Assembly (NCBI GenBank): GCA_964400785.1
Contig: CAYNWB010000013.1
Span: forward strand, 1-48,433
From: CAVQGZ01 sp964400785
GTDB lineage: Bacteria > Actinomycetota > Actinomycetes > Jiangellales > Jiangellaceae
Length of the DNA stretch: 48,433 nucleotides
Direction of reading: 5' to 3'
The notes under the pieces were generated by a model. The model was not told the DNA's origin, searched no databases, and saw only the letters and a list, made by a program, of their open reading frames with translations. Below, one piece after another: positions 6,658 to 13,742 of this stretch. The translations under genes and the position numbers were made by a program. Numbering within the stretch: the stretch's first letter is position 1; each line of letters starts with the position of its first letter.

Positions 6658-7470
6658 ATGGACCGGGCCGACCTCGCAGCCGACTTGCCCGAGCACGTGC
6701 CCGGACTGCTGCGGTTCACCCGGTCCATGGTGCGCGACGCGCAGCAAGCCGAGGACCTGGCGCAGGAGACCCTCGTGCGGGCGTTGGAGCGGGCGGAGTC
6801 CTTTCGCGGTGAGTCGAACCTCAGCACCTGGCTGCACCGCATCGCCCACAACCTGGCCGTGGACCATGCTCGCCGCTCGCGAGAGGTGCCCGTGGACGAC
6901 CTGGCCGACGAGGTCGAGGCACGCTGGCGGGACGACGCCTACACCGTCGACGCAGCCGAGGTCGTCTCGCGGGCCGAGACTCGCGACGAGCTCGAAGACG
7001 CCCTCATCCGGCTTCCGGTGTCGTACCGCGCCGCCGTGGTTCTGCACGACGCGGAAGGACTCACCGTGGCCGCCATCGCCGACATCGCCGGAATCAGCCT
7101 GCCCGCAGCCAAGCAGCGGCTGCGGCGGGGCCGGATGATGCTCGTGTCGGCACTGGCCCATGGTGCGGAGCGTCGGGAGATCCTCTCGGGCGTGCCGTTG
7201 CGATGCTGGGACGCTCGCAGCCGAGTCAGCGACTACCTCGACGGGCTGCTGGACGGCGTGGACGCGGCACGGGTGGAACGGCACCTGGGCACGTGCCCGA
7301 CGTGCCCACCGCTGTACGCCTCGCTCGTGGGCGCCACGGATGCGCTTGCCCGCACGCGAGGTACGTGGCGCGACTCCAACGACGTCGTCCCGGCCGATCA
7401 GGCGAGCCACATCCTCGAGCGTGTGCTCGCCGACCCGCCCGGGTCGGGCCCTTCGGCCCAGTCGCGCTGA
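6658..7470 (+). CDS. ECF sigma factor fused to a C-terminal zinc-finger anti-sigma-like (zf-HC2) domain
   Basis: The 270-residue protein has sigma region 2 (about 12-75, with AEDLAQETLVRALERAESFRG) and region 4 (about 108-160, LPVSYRAAVVLHDAEGLTVAAIADIAGIS), then a 100-residue extension. The extension holds Cys183 and His209-x3-Cys213-x2-Cys216, the ligand pattern of zinc-binding anti-sigma domains (ZAS/zf-HC2) that are normally separate proteins. The fusion could make sigma activity thiol- or metal-responsive in cis. The ATG follows TACCGT by 7 nt (leaderless). It lies just upstream of the arsenic island, but regulation of that island is inference. Confidence 0.9.
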   Translation: MDRADLAADLPEHVPGLLRFTRSMVRDAQQAEDLAQETLVRALERAESFRGESNLSTWLHRIAHNLAVDHARRSREVPVDDLADEVEARWRDDAYTVDAAEVVSRAETRDELEDALIRLPVSYRAAVVLHDAEGLTVAAIADIAGISLPAAKQRLRRGRMMLVSALAHGAERREILSGVPLRCWDARSRVSDYLDGLLDGVDAARVERHLGTCPTCPPLYASLVGATDALARTRGTWRDSNDVVPADQASHILERVLADPPGSGPSAQSR

Positions 7471-7495
7471 GGGGTGTGCGAGCAATACTTCGAGC

Positions 7496-7801
7496 GTGAT
7501 CGAATCGATAGCCGTCGAGTCGTCCCCGGCGCGAGAGGCTGAGTCGACGGCTCTGCTGGCGGCCGTCGCCGACCCGGTGCGGTGGCGGCTGCTGGGCGAG
7601 CTCGCCTCGCGCGGCACACGATGCGTCTGCGACCTGCAGCCGGTCGCCGGGGTCGCCCCCAACGTGCTGTCCTACCACCTGCGCGTGCTGCGCGATGTCG
7701 GCCTTGTCGAGGGCGCCCGACGAGGCCGGTGGATGGACTACAGCCTGACTACCGACGCACTCGAACGTCTGCACGACGCCCTGCCTGGCGCGTCCCGATG
7801 A
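7496..7801 (+). CDS. arsR: ArsR/SmtB-family metalloregulator
   Basis: The 101-residue winged-helix protein has Cys43-x-Cys45 in the CVCDL segment of the alpha-3 helix, followed by LSYHLRVLRDVGLV (DNA recognition). Paired Cys at this place bind As(III)/Sb(III) or soft metals in classical ArsR. The GTG start lies 6 nt after AATACT (7484-7489), the best -10-like hexamer here, so it is called leaderless. Its stop overlaps the permease start (ATGA), which makes it the first gene of an operon with permease, thioredoxin and Acr3. Confidence 0.92.
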   Translation: MIESIAVESSPAREAESTALLAAVADPVRWRLLGELASRGTRCVCDLQPVAGVAPNVLSYHLRVLRDVGLVEGARRGRWMDYSLTTDALERLHDALPGASR

Positions 7802-8862
7802 GCGCTCTGCGCGACGGCTCCCGGCAGGCACCTTCGTCCGGTGCGGGCAACGTCCGGCTGTGGTGGGGGCTGGCAGGGGCCGCCGTGGCTTGGACGGCCC
7901 TCTACGTGCTCAACGAGCGGCTGTGGCCGGTGCTGCTGGGCGACTGGCTCGGCATCGACCTGAGCAGCCGGGTCGGCGACTCGGTGGCCTTCTTCGTCTA
8001 CGACACGGCCAAGATCATGCTGCTGCTGGTTGGACTGATCTTCGTGGTCGGCATGCTGCGCACGACGCTCTCACCGGAGCGGGTTCGTACGGTGCTGGCC
8101 GGACGAGGGCTGGTGGTCGGGCTGGTGCTGGCGGCCCTGCTGGGGGCCGTCACGCCGTTCTGCTCGTGCAGCTCGATCCCTCTGTTCATCGGCTTCGTCG
8201 CCGCCGGGATCCCGCTGAGCATCACCCTGACGTTCCTCATCGCGTCCCCGTTGATCAACGAGGTGGCTGTCGTCATGCTCGGCGGGACGTTCGGGTGGGA
8301 CGTGACTGCGATCTACGTCGCGGCGGGCCTCGCCCTCGCCATCGCCTCGGGTCTGCTGCTGTCGCGTGCCGACCTCGACCGCTGGGTCGAGCCGTTCGTG
8401 TTCAGCACCCCGGTCGCCGCGCTGACGGCCGAGCAGGCGAGGCCGACACTCGCGCAGCGCGTCGAGGCCGCGCGTGCCGAGACGACGGAGATCGTCGGCA
8501 AGGTCTGGCCGTATGTGCTGGTCGGCGTCGGCATCGGTGCGGCGATCCACGGCTGGGTGCCGGCCGACTTCTTCGCCCGCGTCGCTGGTGCCGACAACCC
8601 CTTCGCAGTCGTGGTCGCCACCGTGGCCGGCATCCCGATGTACGCCAACGCTGCGGGGGTCATCCCGCTGGCCGAGGCACTGTGGGACAAGGGCGTGGCG
8701 CTGGGCACCGTCATGGCCTTCATGATGAGCGTCGTCGCGCTGTCCCTGCCCTCGCTGATCATGCTGCGCCGGGTGCTGAAGATGCCTCTGCTCGCTCTGT
8801 TCACCGCGATCATCGCCGGCGGGATCATGCTCGTCGGCCTGCTGCTCAACCTTGTCGCATAA
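7798..8862 (+). CDS. Permease of the DUF318/ArsP family (CSCSS motif)
   Basis: The 354-residue protein has about eight to nine hydrophobic helices and the family hallmark TPFCSCSS (Cys122, Cys124), plus a matching second half with GIPMYANAAGVIP. ArsP members export trivalent organoarsenicals; others are uncharacterised. The gene sits between an ArsR regulator (4-bp overlap) and a redox-disulfide thioredoxin, a frequent trio, and two genes before Acr3. An organoarsenical role fits the ArsM gene nearby, but substrate is inferred. A soluble loop of about 40 residues (about 205-240) joins the halves. Confidence 0.88.
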   Translation: MSALRDGSRQAPSSGAGNVRLWWGLAGAAVAWTALYVLNERLWPVLLGDWLGIDLSSRVGDSVAFFVYDTAKIMLLLVGLIFVVGMLRTTLSPERVRTVLAGRGLVVGLVLAALLGAVTPFCSCSSIPLFIGFVAAGIPLSITLTFLIASPLINEVAVVMLGGTFGWDVTAIYVAAGLALAIASGLLLSRADLDRWVEPFVFSTPVAALTAEQARPTLAQRVEAARAETTEIVGKVWPYVLVGVGIGAAIHGWVPADFFARVAGADNPFAVVVATVAGIPMYANAAGVIPLAEALWDKGVALGTVMAFMMSVVALSLPSLIMLRRVLKMPLLALFTAIIAGGIMLVGLLLNLVA

Positions 8863-8896
8863 GACCCGACCGCTCACTTCGGATCAAGGAGTAGCC

Positions 8897-9139
8897 ATGC
8901 AGATCAAGATCCTCGGACCAGGGTGCAAGAACTGCAAGAACCTCGAGAAGGCAACCCGCCAGGCGCTGGACGACCTCGGGCTCGAGGCCACGGTGACCAA
9001 GGTCGTCGACTACGGCGAGATCGCCGCCTACGGCATCATGTCGACGCCGGGCCTCGTCGTCGACGAGAGGGTGCTGGTGTCGGGACGTGTGCCGAGTGCC
9101 AGCGAGATCGGCGGCCTGCTGTCGGCCGCGGCACGCTGA
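8897..9139 (+). CDS. Redox-active disulfide (TM0996/MTH895-type) small thioredoxin
   Basis: The 80-residue thioredoxin-fold protein has an N-terminal Cys10-x2-Cys13 (GPGCKNCKN) and the cis-Pro segment MSTPGLVVDERV, matching the MTH895/TM0996 redox-active disulfide family. Such proteins commonly follow DUF318 permease genes. A ribosome site (AAGGAG at 8886-8891) supports the ATG. It probably serves thiol exchange for the permease or for metalloid handling in the cytoplasm. Confidence 0.9.
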   Translation: MQIKILGPGCKNCKNLEKATRQALDDLGLEATVTKVVDYGEIAAYGIMSTPGLVVDERVLVSGRVPSASEIGGLLSAAAR

Positions 9140-9158
9140 GGCAGAGGCTGCGCGCAAG

Positions 9159-10280
9159 GTGTCGGTGACACCCACCCCAACCGGCCGCGACGAGGCGGCC
9201 GTGCTCGCCAAGCTCTCGGCGCTGGACCGGTTTCTGCCCGTCTGGATTCTGCTCGCCATGCTGGTGGGTCTGTTGCTCGGCAGGGCAGTCCCCGGGGTAC
9301 AGGGTGTTCTCGATGCGGTCAAGATCGACCAGACGTCTCTGCCGATCGCGCTCGGGCTGCTTCTGATGATGTACCCGGTGCTGGCCAAGGTTCGCTACGA
9401 GGACATGAGCCATGTGACCGGTGACCGGCGCATGCTGGTGCTGTCCCTGGTGCTCAACTGGCTTGTCGGACCGGCGCTGATGTTCACGCTGGCCTGGGCC
9501 TTTCTCGCCGACTACCCGGAGTTTCGCACCGGCCTGATCGTCATCGGGCTCGCTCGCTGCATCGCCATGGTGCTCATCTGGAACGACTTGGCCTGCGGAG
9601 ACCGTGAAGCGGGGGCGCTGCTCGTCGCGGTCAACTCCGTGTTCCAGATCGCGGCCTACGCGCTGCTGGGAACCTTCTACCTACGGATTCTTCCTGACTG
9701 GCTGGGTCTGCCGACCCAGGACGTGCAGTTCTCGACCTGGGAGATCACGAAGGCCGTGCTGATCTTCCTGGGGATCCCGCTGGCTGCCGGCTTTCTCACC
9801 CGGCGCATAGGCCTGCGGCGCAGGGGCCGGGAGTGGTACGAGTCGACGTTCATCCCCCGGGTGTCGCCGTTGGCGCTCTACGGGCTGCTGTTCACCATCG
9901 TGGTCATGTTCGCCCTGCAGGGAGACGCCATCCTGGACGACCCAGGCTCCGTGGCCTTGATCGCCGTGCCCTTGCTGGCCTACTTCGCCCTCATGTGGGG
10001 CGTGGCGTTCTTGCTGGGCATTCGAGCCGGTCTCGGCTACCCCAAGACTGCGACCGTCGCGTTCACAGCGGCAGGCAACAACTTCGAGCTGGCGATCGCG
10101 GTGAGCATCGGCGTGTGGGGTGTGACGTCGGGTCAGGCGTTGGCCGGCGTGGTCGGTCCTCTCATCGAGGTGCCTGCCTTGGTGGCGCTGGTCTACGTCT
10201 CGCTCTGGCTGCGCAGGCGGCTGACGTGGTGGTCGGCCTCTGCGGCAGCAGGCACCACGGACGGCGCCAGGAACGCTTGA
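9159..10280 (+). CDS. acr3: Arsenite efflux carrier, Acr3 family
   Basis: The 373-residue, ten-helix protein matches Acr3: GLARCIAMVLIWNDLACGD in helix 4 with the essential Cys, and AAGNNFELAIAVSIGVWG in helix 9. It exports arsenite (and sometimes antimonite) driven by the proton motive force. The start is GTG 9159 or GTG 9165; no strong ribosome site distinguishes them, and it lies 19 bp after the thioredoxin stop. Its 3' end overlaps the convergent arsR gene by 88 bp, an unusually long tail-to-tail overlap. Confidence 0.93.
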   Translation: MSVTPTPTGRDEAAVLAKLSALDRFLPVWILLAMLVGLLLGRAVPGVQGVLDAVKIDQTSLPIALGLLLMMYPVLAKVRYEDMSHVTGDRRMLVLSLVLNWLVGPALMFTLAWAFLADYPEFRTGLIVIGLARCIAMVLIWNDLACGDREAGALLVAVNSVFQIAAYALLGTFYLRILPDWLGLPTQDVQFSTWEITKAVLIFLGIPLAAGFLTRRIGLRRRGREWYESTFIPRVSPLALYGLLFTIVVMFALQGDAILDDPGSVALIAVPLLAYFALMWGVAFLLGIRAGLGYPKTATVAFTAAGNNFELAIAVSIGVWGVTSGQALAGVVGPLIEVPALVALVYVSLWLRRRLTWWSASAAAGTTDGARNA

Positions 10281-10612
10281 AGCGCGGCGATCTGGTCGCG
10301 GCGGGCCGAGTACAAGATGTTGGCGCCTTGACGCCTGGACGCCACGAGACCGGCCAGGCGCAACACCTTGAGGTGGTGGGAGACGGTGGACTGGGAGCGC
10401 GCCAGTGGCACGACCAGGTCGCAGGCGCAGACCTCCCCGTCCGGCGCGTTGAGCAGCATGCCGAGCATCTGGAGTCGTACCGGGTCGCCCAAGGCTCGAA
10501 AGCCTGCGGCCAGCGCAGCGGACTCCTGCTCGTCGGGCACCTCGGCGATCAACGGCGAGCAGCACGACGTCAGGTCGAGACCGTGGGTGAGAGGCGGTCG
10601 GGGAGCGGGCAT
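10193..10612 (-). CDS. arsR: ArsR-family arsenic repressor
   Basis: The 139-residue repressor has a CCSP motif (Cys17-Cys18), EVCACDL (Cys62, Cys64) and the recognition helix QSTVSHHLKVLRLAGLV. Cys pairs in these positions occur in actinobacterial As(III)-sensing ArsR proteins. ATG 10612 is preferred over GTG 10618 because TAGGCT lies exactly 6 nt upstream, the spacing of a leaderless start. It is divergent from arsM across a 96-bp region with an inverted repeat, and convergent and overlapping with acr3. Confidence 0.92.
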   Translation of the reverse strand: MPAPRPPLTHGLDLTSCCSPLIAEVPDEQESAALAAGFRALGDPVRLQMLGMLLNAPDGEVCACDLVVPLARSQSTVSHHLKVLRLAGLVASRRQGANILYSARRDQIAALQAFLAPSVVPAAAEADHHVSRLRSQSET

Positions 10613-10630
10613 CCCCACAGCCTACGCCGA

Positions 10631-10650
10631 ATATCGACAGATGTCGGTAT
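10631..10650. promoter_or_regulatory. Inverted repeat, candidate ArsR operator between arsR and arsM
   Basis: ATATCGACA (10631-10639), a 2-bp spacer and TGTCGGTAT (10642-10650) form an inverted repeat matching at 8 of 9 positions. It abuts a TTGACA box (10650-10655) pointing to arsM and lies upstream of the TAGGCT box (10624-10619) pointing to arsR, so binding here would block both promoters. Confidence 0.55.
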
Positions 10651-10678
10651 TGACAATCATCGATAGATAGACGAGGGT
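10650..10678 (+). promoter_or_regulatory. Candidate arsM promoter
   Basis: A consensus TTGACA (10650-10655) is followed after 17 bp by GAGGGT (10673-10678), a poor -10 match. The transcript would have a leader of about 25 nt containing the AAAGGAG ribosome site upstream of ATG 10709. The -35 overlaps the last base of the inverted repeat. Confidence 0.35.
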
Positions 10679-10708
10679 CTCGCCATCAGACATCACAAAG
10701 GAGATCTC

Positions 10709-11476
10709 ATGACCGACACCCCGACCGCATCGGCCCGGCGCGACGTCCACGCCGAGGTGCGTGACCGCTACGCCGAGGCCGCTCGCACTGTCGCGGAGGG
10801 GCAGGCGAGCTGCTGCGGCCCGACAGTGCTCGAGCTCGAGCCGGGGCTCGGGTCACAGCTCTACGAGGTCTCGCAGCGCGATGGCCTGCCGGCTGCTGCG
10901 GTCGCGGCCAGCCTCGGCTGCGGCAACCCCACGGCCGTCGCCGATCTGCGCCCGGGTGAACGCGTGCTCGACCTCGGCTCGGGCGGAGGCATCGACGTGC
11001 TGCTGTCTGCCCAGCGTGTCGGCCCCGAAGGTTTCGCCTACGGGCTCGACATGACCGAGGACATGCTCGAGCTGGCACGCCGCAACGCGACCGAGGCCGG
11101 AGTCACCAACGTGCAGTTCCTGCACGGAACGATCGAGGACGTCCCTCTGCCCGACGGCTCGATCGACGTGGTCATCTCCAACTGCGTGGTCAACCTGAGC
11201 CCCGACAAGGCGGCCGTCGTCGCCGAGGTGCGGCGCGTGCTGCGCCCCGGCGGGCGGGTCGGCATCTCCGACATCGTGGCGGACGACGACCTCAGCCCGC
11301 AGCAGCGCGCAGAGCGTGGGTCGTGGGCGGGCTGCATCGCGGGGGCCCTGTCGGTCGGAGAGCTCGAGCAGCTTCTGCAGGACGAGGGCTTCGTGGCCAT
11401 CTCGATCACGCGCACCCACGAGGTCGTGCCGGGCATGCACAGCGCGATCATCAAGGCCACGGCCCCTGCGGGCTGA
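10709..11476 (+). CDS. arsM: Arsenite S-adenosylmethionine methyltransferase
   Basis: The 255-residue protein has the class I SAM-binding motif VLDLGSGGGIDVLL (about 86-100) and the ArsM Cys set: Cys35-Cys36 (ASCCGP), Cys71 (SLGCGNP), Cys159 (SNCVVNL) and Cys209 (WAGCIAGAL). The last two plus an N-terminal Cys bind As(III) in known ArsM enzymes, which make mono-, di- and trimethylated arsenicals. A strong AAAGGAG site supports the ATG. It is controlled, by position, by the divergent arsR. Confidence 0.94.
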   Translation: MTDTPTASARRDVHAEVRDRYAEAARTVAEGQASCCGPTVLELEPGLGSQLYEVSQRDGLPAAAVAASLGCGNPTAVADLRPGERVLDLGSGGGIDVLLSAQRVGPEGFAYGLDMTEDMLELARRNATEAGVTNVQFLHGTIEDVPLPDGSIDVVISNCVVNLSPDKAAVVAEVRRVLRPGGRVGISDIVADDDLSPQQRAERGSWAGCIAGALSVGELEQLLQDEGFVAISITRTHEVVPGMHSAIIKATAPAG

Positions 11477-11480
11477 CCCC

Positions 11481-12077
11481 TCAGGCTGGCTGCCACGCGT
11501 AGTCGATCTGGCGGGCCACGGCCAGCGCGCTGTCGAGCCCGACGAGGCGGCCCACCAGGTGCAGTGCCATGGAGATGCCGCACGCCAGGCCTCCAGCGGT
11601 CACCACCTCGCCGCTGTCGACCCACGCCGCGCGCCGGGCGCGTCCCTCGGGCGCGCCCAGGCGATCCCCGAGGGCCGCCACGTCCTCCCAGTGGGTCGTG
11701 AACGGTCGCCCCTCCAGCAGTCCGGCATCACCGAGCAGGAAAGCCCCGGTGCAGACGCTCGTGGTGATGTCGGCGTCTGCGGTGAGCGCCTCGACCGCCG
11801 ACCTCACCCGCGGATCGGCCGCCACGGCGTCGATGTCCACCGCGCCCGGGACGACGACGATCTCGCTGCCGACGGCCTCGGCGAGGGACGTGCTCGCACC
11901 GAGCCGGAGCCCCCCGTAGGCGCGCACCGGCTCGTCGGTCGCGCTCACGGTCGAGACCTCGAACGGGGACTCGTCGCCGGCCCGTTGTGCCAGGCGGTTC
12001 GCGGTCAGGAACACCTCGTAGGGACCCCCGACGTCGAGCAGGTCGACGCCCTCGAACAGCAGGATGGCCACGCGCAT
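11481..12077 (-). CDS. DJ-1/PfpI-family protein
   Basis: The 198-residue protein has the DJ-1/PfpI fold with the nucleophile elbow TTSVCTGAFLLGDAG (Cys109) and GRPFTTHW, closest to the isonitrile hydratase/GATase1-like branch that also forms the N-terminal half of AraC-type regulators; no AraC DNA-binding domain follows. The reaction is unknown. It is convergent with arsM (4 bp apart) and its ATG lies 1 bp from a perfect inverted repeat, so it is probably regulated by a dimeric repressor. Confidence 0.88.
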   Translation of the reverse strand: MRVAILLFEGVDLLDVGGPYEVFLTANRLAQRAGDESPFEVSTVSATDEPVRAYGGLRLGASTSLAEAVGSEIVVVPGAVDIDAVAADPRVRSAVEALTADADITTSVCTGAFLLGDAGLLEGRPFTTHWEDVAALGDRLGAPEGRARRAAWVDSGEVVTAGGLACGISMALHLVGRLVGLDSALAVARQIDYAWQPA

Positions 12078-12078
12078 G

Positions 12079-12097
12079 TGTCACAGTGTCTGTGACA
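12079..12097. promoter_or_regulatory. Perfect 8-3-8 inverted repeat, candidate operator
   Basis: TGTCACAG, spacer TGT and CTGTGACA make a perfect palindrome immediately upstream of the DJ-1 start codon and 44 bp upstream of the CPBP protease start. The size and symmetry fit a TetR- or MarR-type operator able to control both divergent genes. No cognate regulator gene is adjacent. Confidence 0.55.
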
Positions 12098-12140
12098 GGG
12101 GCGTGAGTCCGCCGTGCGGGGACTCGGATCGGAGGGGCTG

Positions 12141-12878
12141 GTGCTCGGTTCAGCACTGCCGTCTGCCGTTGCCCCCGTGCTGCCGAACCACCGCCAACGG
12201 TGGCTGCCGATCGTGGGCGTGCTCGCGGTGCTCGCGGCGCTCAAGGTCGGCACCGCCGTCCTCGGTGTCACCGGAGCGGTGCTCGGCGTGGTGGCAACCG
12301 TCGCTGTGCTGGCGGTCACCCGGGCAGGGCGGGCCACCTGGCACGACCTGGGTCTGTCGCTTCGGGCGCTGCGGACGGGACTGCTGTGGGCCGCGGGCTT
12401 CTTCGCCCTGTTCGCAGCAGGTTTCGCGCTGTTCGCCGTCGCCGCGCGGGCCGTGCCGGCGCTGACTGCCTGGGTCGCGAGCCTGCAGGTCTCCGCTCCC
12501 GAGCCGAATGCGCTCGCCCTGCAGGCCCTGGTGACGATCCCGCTGGGCACCGTGCTGATCGAGGAGGTCGCCTTTCGGGGTGCCTTGCCGGCGCTTCTCG
12601 GTCGCGCCGGCGCCGGCACGCGAACGGCGGTCGTGGGGTCTGCCGTGCTGTTCGGTCTGTGGCACGTCGCGCCGAGCCTGAGCGTGGCCCTCGAGGACGG
12701 GGCGTCGAGCACCCCTGTGTGGCTCGTGGTGGTCGGGACTGTGGTGTTCACCACAGCGTCCGGGATCGGGCTGGGGTGGCTTCGGCACCGCAGCCGCAGC
12801 CTTCTGCCGCCCATGATGGTGCACCTGGCCACGAACTCGCTCGGGGTCGCCCTGCTCTGGTTCGTGGCCCTGGGCTGA
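12141..12878 (+). CDS. CPBP-family intramembrane metalloprotease (Abi/CAAX-like)
   Basis: The 245-residue protein has about seven hydrophobic helices and the CPBP motifs EEVAFRG (141-147), FGLWHV (His about 181) and MMVHLATNSLG, the set of Glu/His residues that bind the catalytic metal in the ABI/Rce1 superfamily. GTG 12141 is chosen because GGAGG (12131-12135) lies 5 bp upstream; an in-frame GTG at 12114 would add nine residues. It lies 22 bp before the cation transporter gene. Substrate unknown. Confidence 0.88.
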   Translation: MLGSALPSAVAPVLPNHRQRWLPIVGVLAVLAALKVGTAVLGVTGAVLGVVATVAVLAVTRAGRATWHDLGLSLRALRTGLLWAAGFFALFAAGFALFAVAARAVPALTAWVASLQVSAPEPNALALQALVTIPLGTVLIEEVAFRGALPALLGRAGAGTRTAVVGSAVLFGLWHVAPSLSVALEDGASSTPVWLVVVGTVVFTTASGIGLGWLRHRSRSLLPPMMVHLATNSLGVALLWFVALG

Positions 12879-12900
12879 GGGTGACCCGCGCGACCACGCC

Positions 12901-13707
12901 ATGACGACGACCCGGCTGCACGTCCCGCGGATGGACTGCGCGGCGGAGGAACAGCTCGTGCGGATGCGTCTGGCGTCGCTCGCCGGCGTGCGCGCCGTCG
13001 AGGTCGACCTCGACGACCGCACCGTGTGGATCGAGCACGACGGGGACGGCGGGGACGTCGTCACGGCCGTCGCCGAGCTCGGTCTGGGCAGTGTCTCCAC
13101 GGTGGAGGCACCTGCACCGAGGCTCGACGGTCGCGCGGCGGGTCGCACGCGCGCCGAACGGCGTGCGCTGGGGGTGGCGCTGGCGATCAACGCGGTCTTC
13201 TTCGTCGTCGAGCTCACCGCTGGCCTGCTGGCGGGCTCGCTCGGCCTGGTCGCGGACTCCCTGGACATGCTCGCCGACGCCAGCGTGTATGCGCTCAGCC
13301 TGCTCGCGGTGGGGCGCGTCGTGGCGCAGCAGAAGCGGCTGGCCGTCCTCAGTGGGTACCTGCAGATGACGCTCGCCGTGCTCGGTCTGGTCGAGGTGGT
13401 GCGCCGAGCCGTGGCCGGAGAGGTGCTGCCGGACGTGGCGACGATGGTGGTCGTGGCTGCGGCGGCGCTGGTCGCCAACGTCGTCACGCTGCTGGTGCTG
13501 CGGCGGGCCAGGGGCGAGGCGGCCCATCTGCAGGCGGCGTGGATCTTCACCTCCAACGACGTCAAGGTCAACGCCCTCGTGATCGTCGCAGCGCTGCTGG
13601 TGTCGGCCACCGGAAGCGGGGCGCCGGACCTGGTCGCCGGGGCCGTCATCTTCGTGATCGTCGCGAACGGTGCTCGTCGGATCATTCGCCTGGGTCGGAG
13701 CGCTTGA
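12901..13707 (+). CDS. Cation diffusion facilitator-like transporter with an N-terminal HMA-type domain
   Basis: The 268-residue protein has a ferredoxin-like heavy-metal-associated domain (about 1-75) whose metal motif is MDCAAEE, a single Cys rather than CxxC, then a six-helix CDF domain. In helix 2 the metal site is D-x3-D (ADSLDMLADAS) rather than H-x3-D, and helix 5 has SNDVKVNAL. These are features of an uncharacterised CDF branch found in many bacteria. The likely role is divalent metal export. It ends 33 bp before the ArsR-ArsC fusion gene. Confidence 0.82.
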   Translation: MTTTRLHVPRMDCAAEEQLVRMRLASLAGVRAVEVDLDDRTVWIEHDGDGGDVVTAVAELGLGSVSTVEAPAPRLDGRAAGRTRAERRALGVALAINAVFFVVELTAGLLAGSLGLVADSLDMLADASVYALSLLAVGRVVAQQKRLAVLSGYLQMTLAVLGLVEVVRRAVAGEVLPDVATMVVVAAAALVANVVTLLVLRRARGEAAHLQAAWIFTSNDVKVNALVIVAALLVSATGSGAPDLVAGAVIFVIVANGARRIIRLGRSA

Positions 13708-13742
13708 CGCCCGGCAGGTAGTTCAGCGACTATTGAGTCAAT
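13704..13742 (+). promoter_or_regulatory. Promoter and palindrome at the ArsR-ArsC fusion gene start
   Basis: TTGACG (13704-13709), 18 bp, then GACTAT (13728-13733) place the transcription start at or next to ATG 13741, so the message is probably leaderless. The perfect palindrome ATTGA-G-TCAAT (13732-13742) covers the -10 and the start codon, a natural place for autorepression by the ArsR half of the product. Confidence 0.5.
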
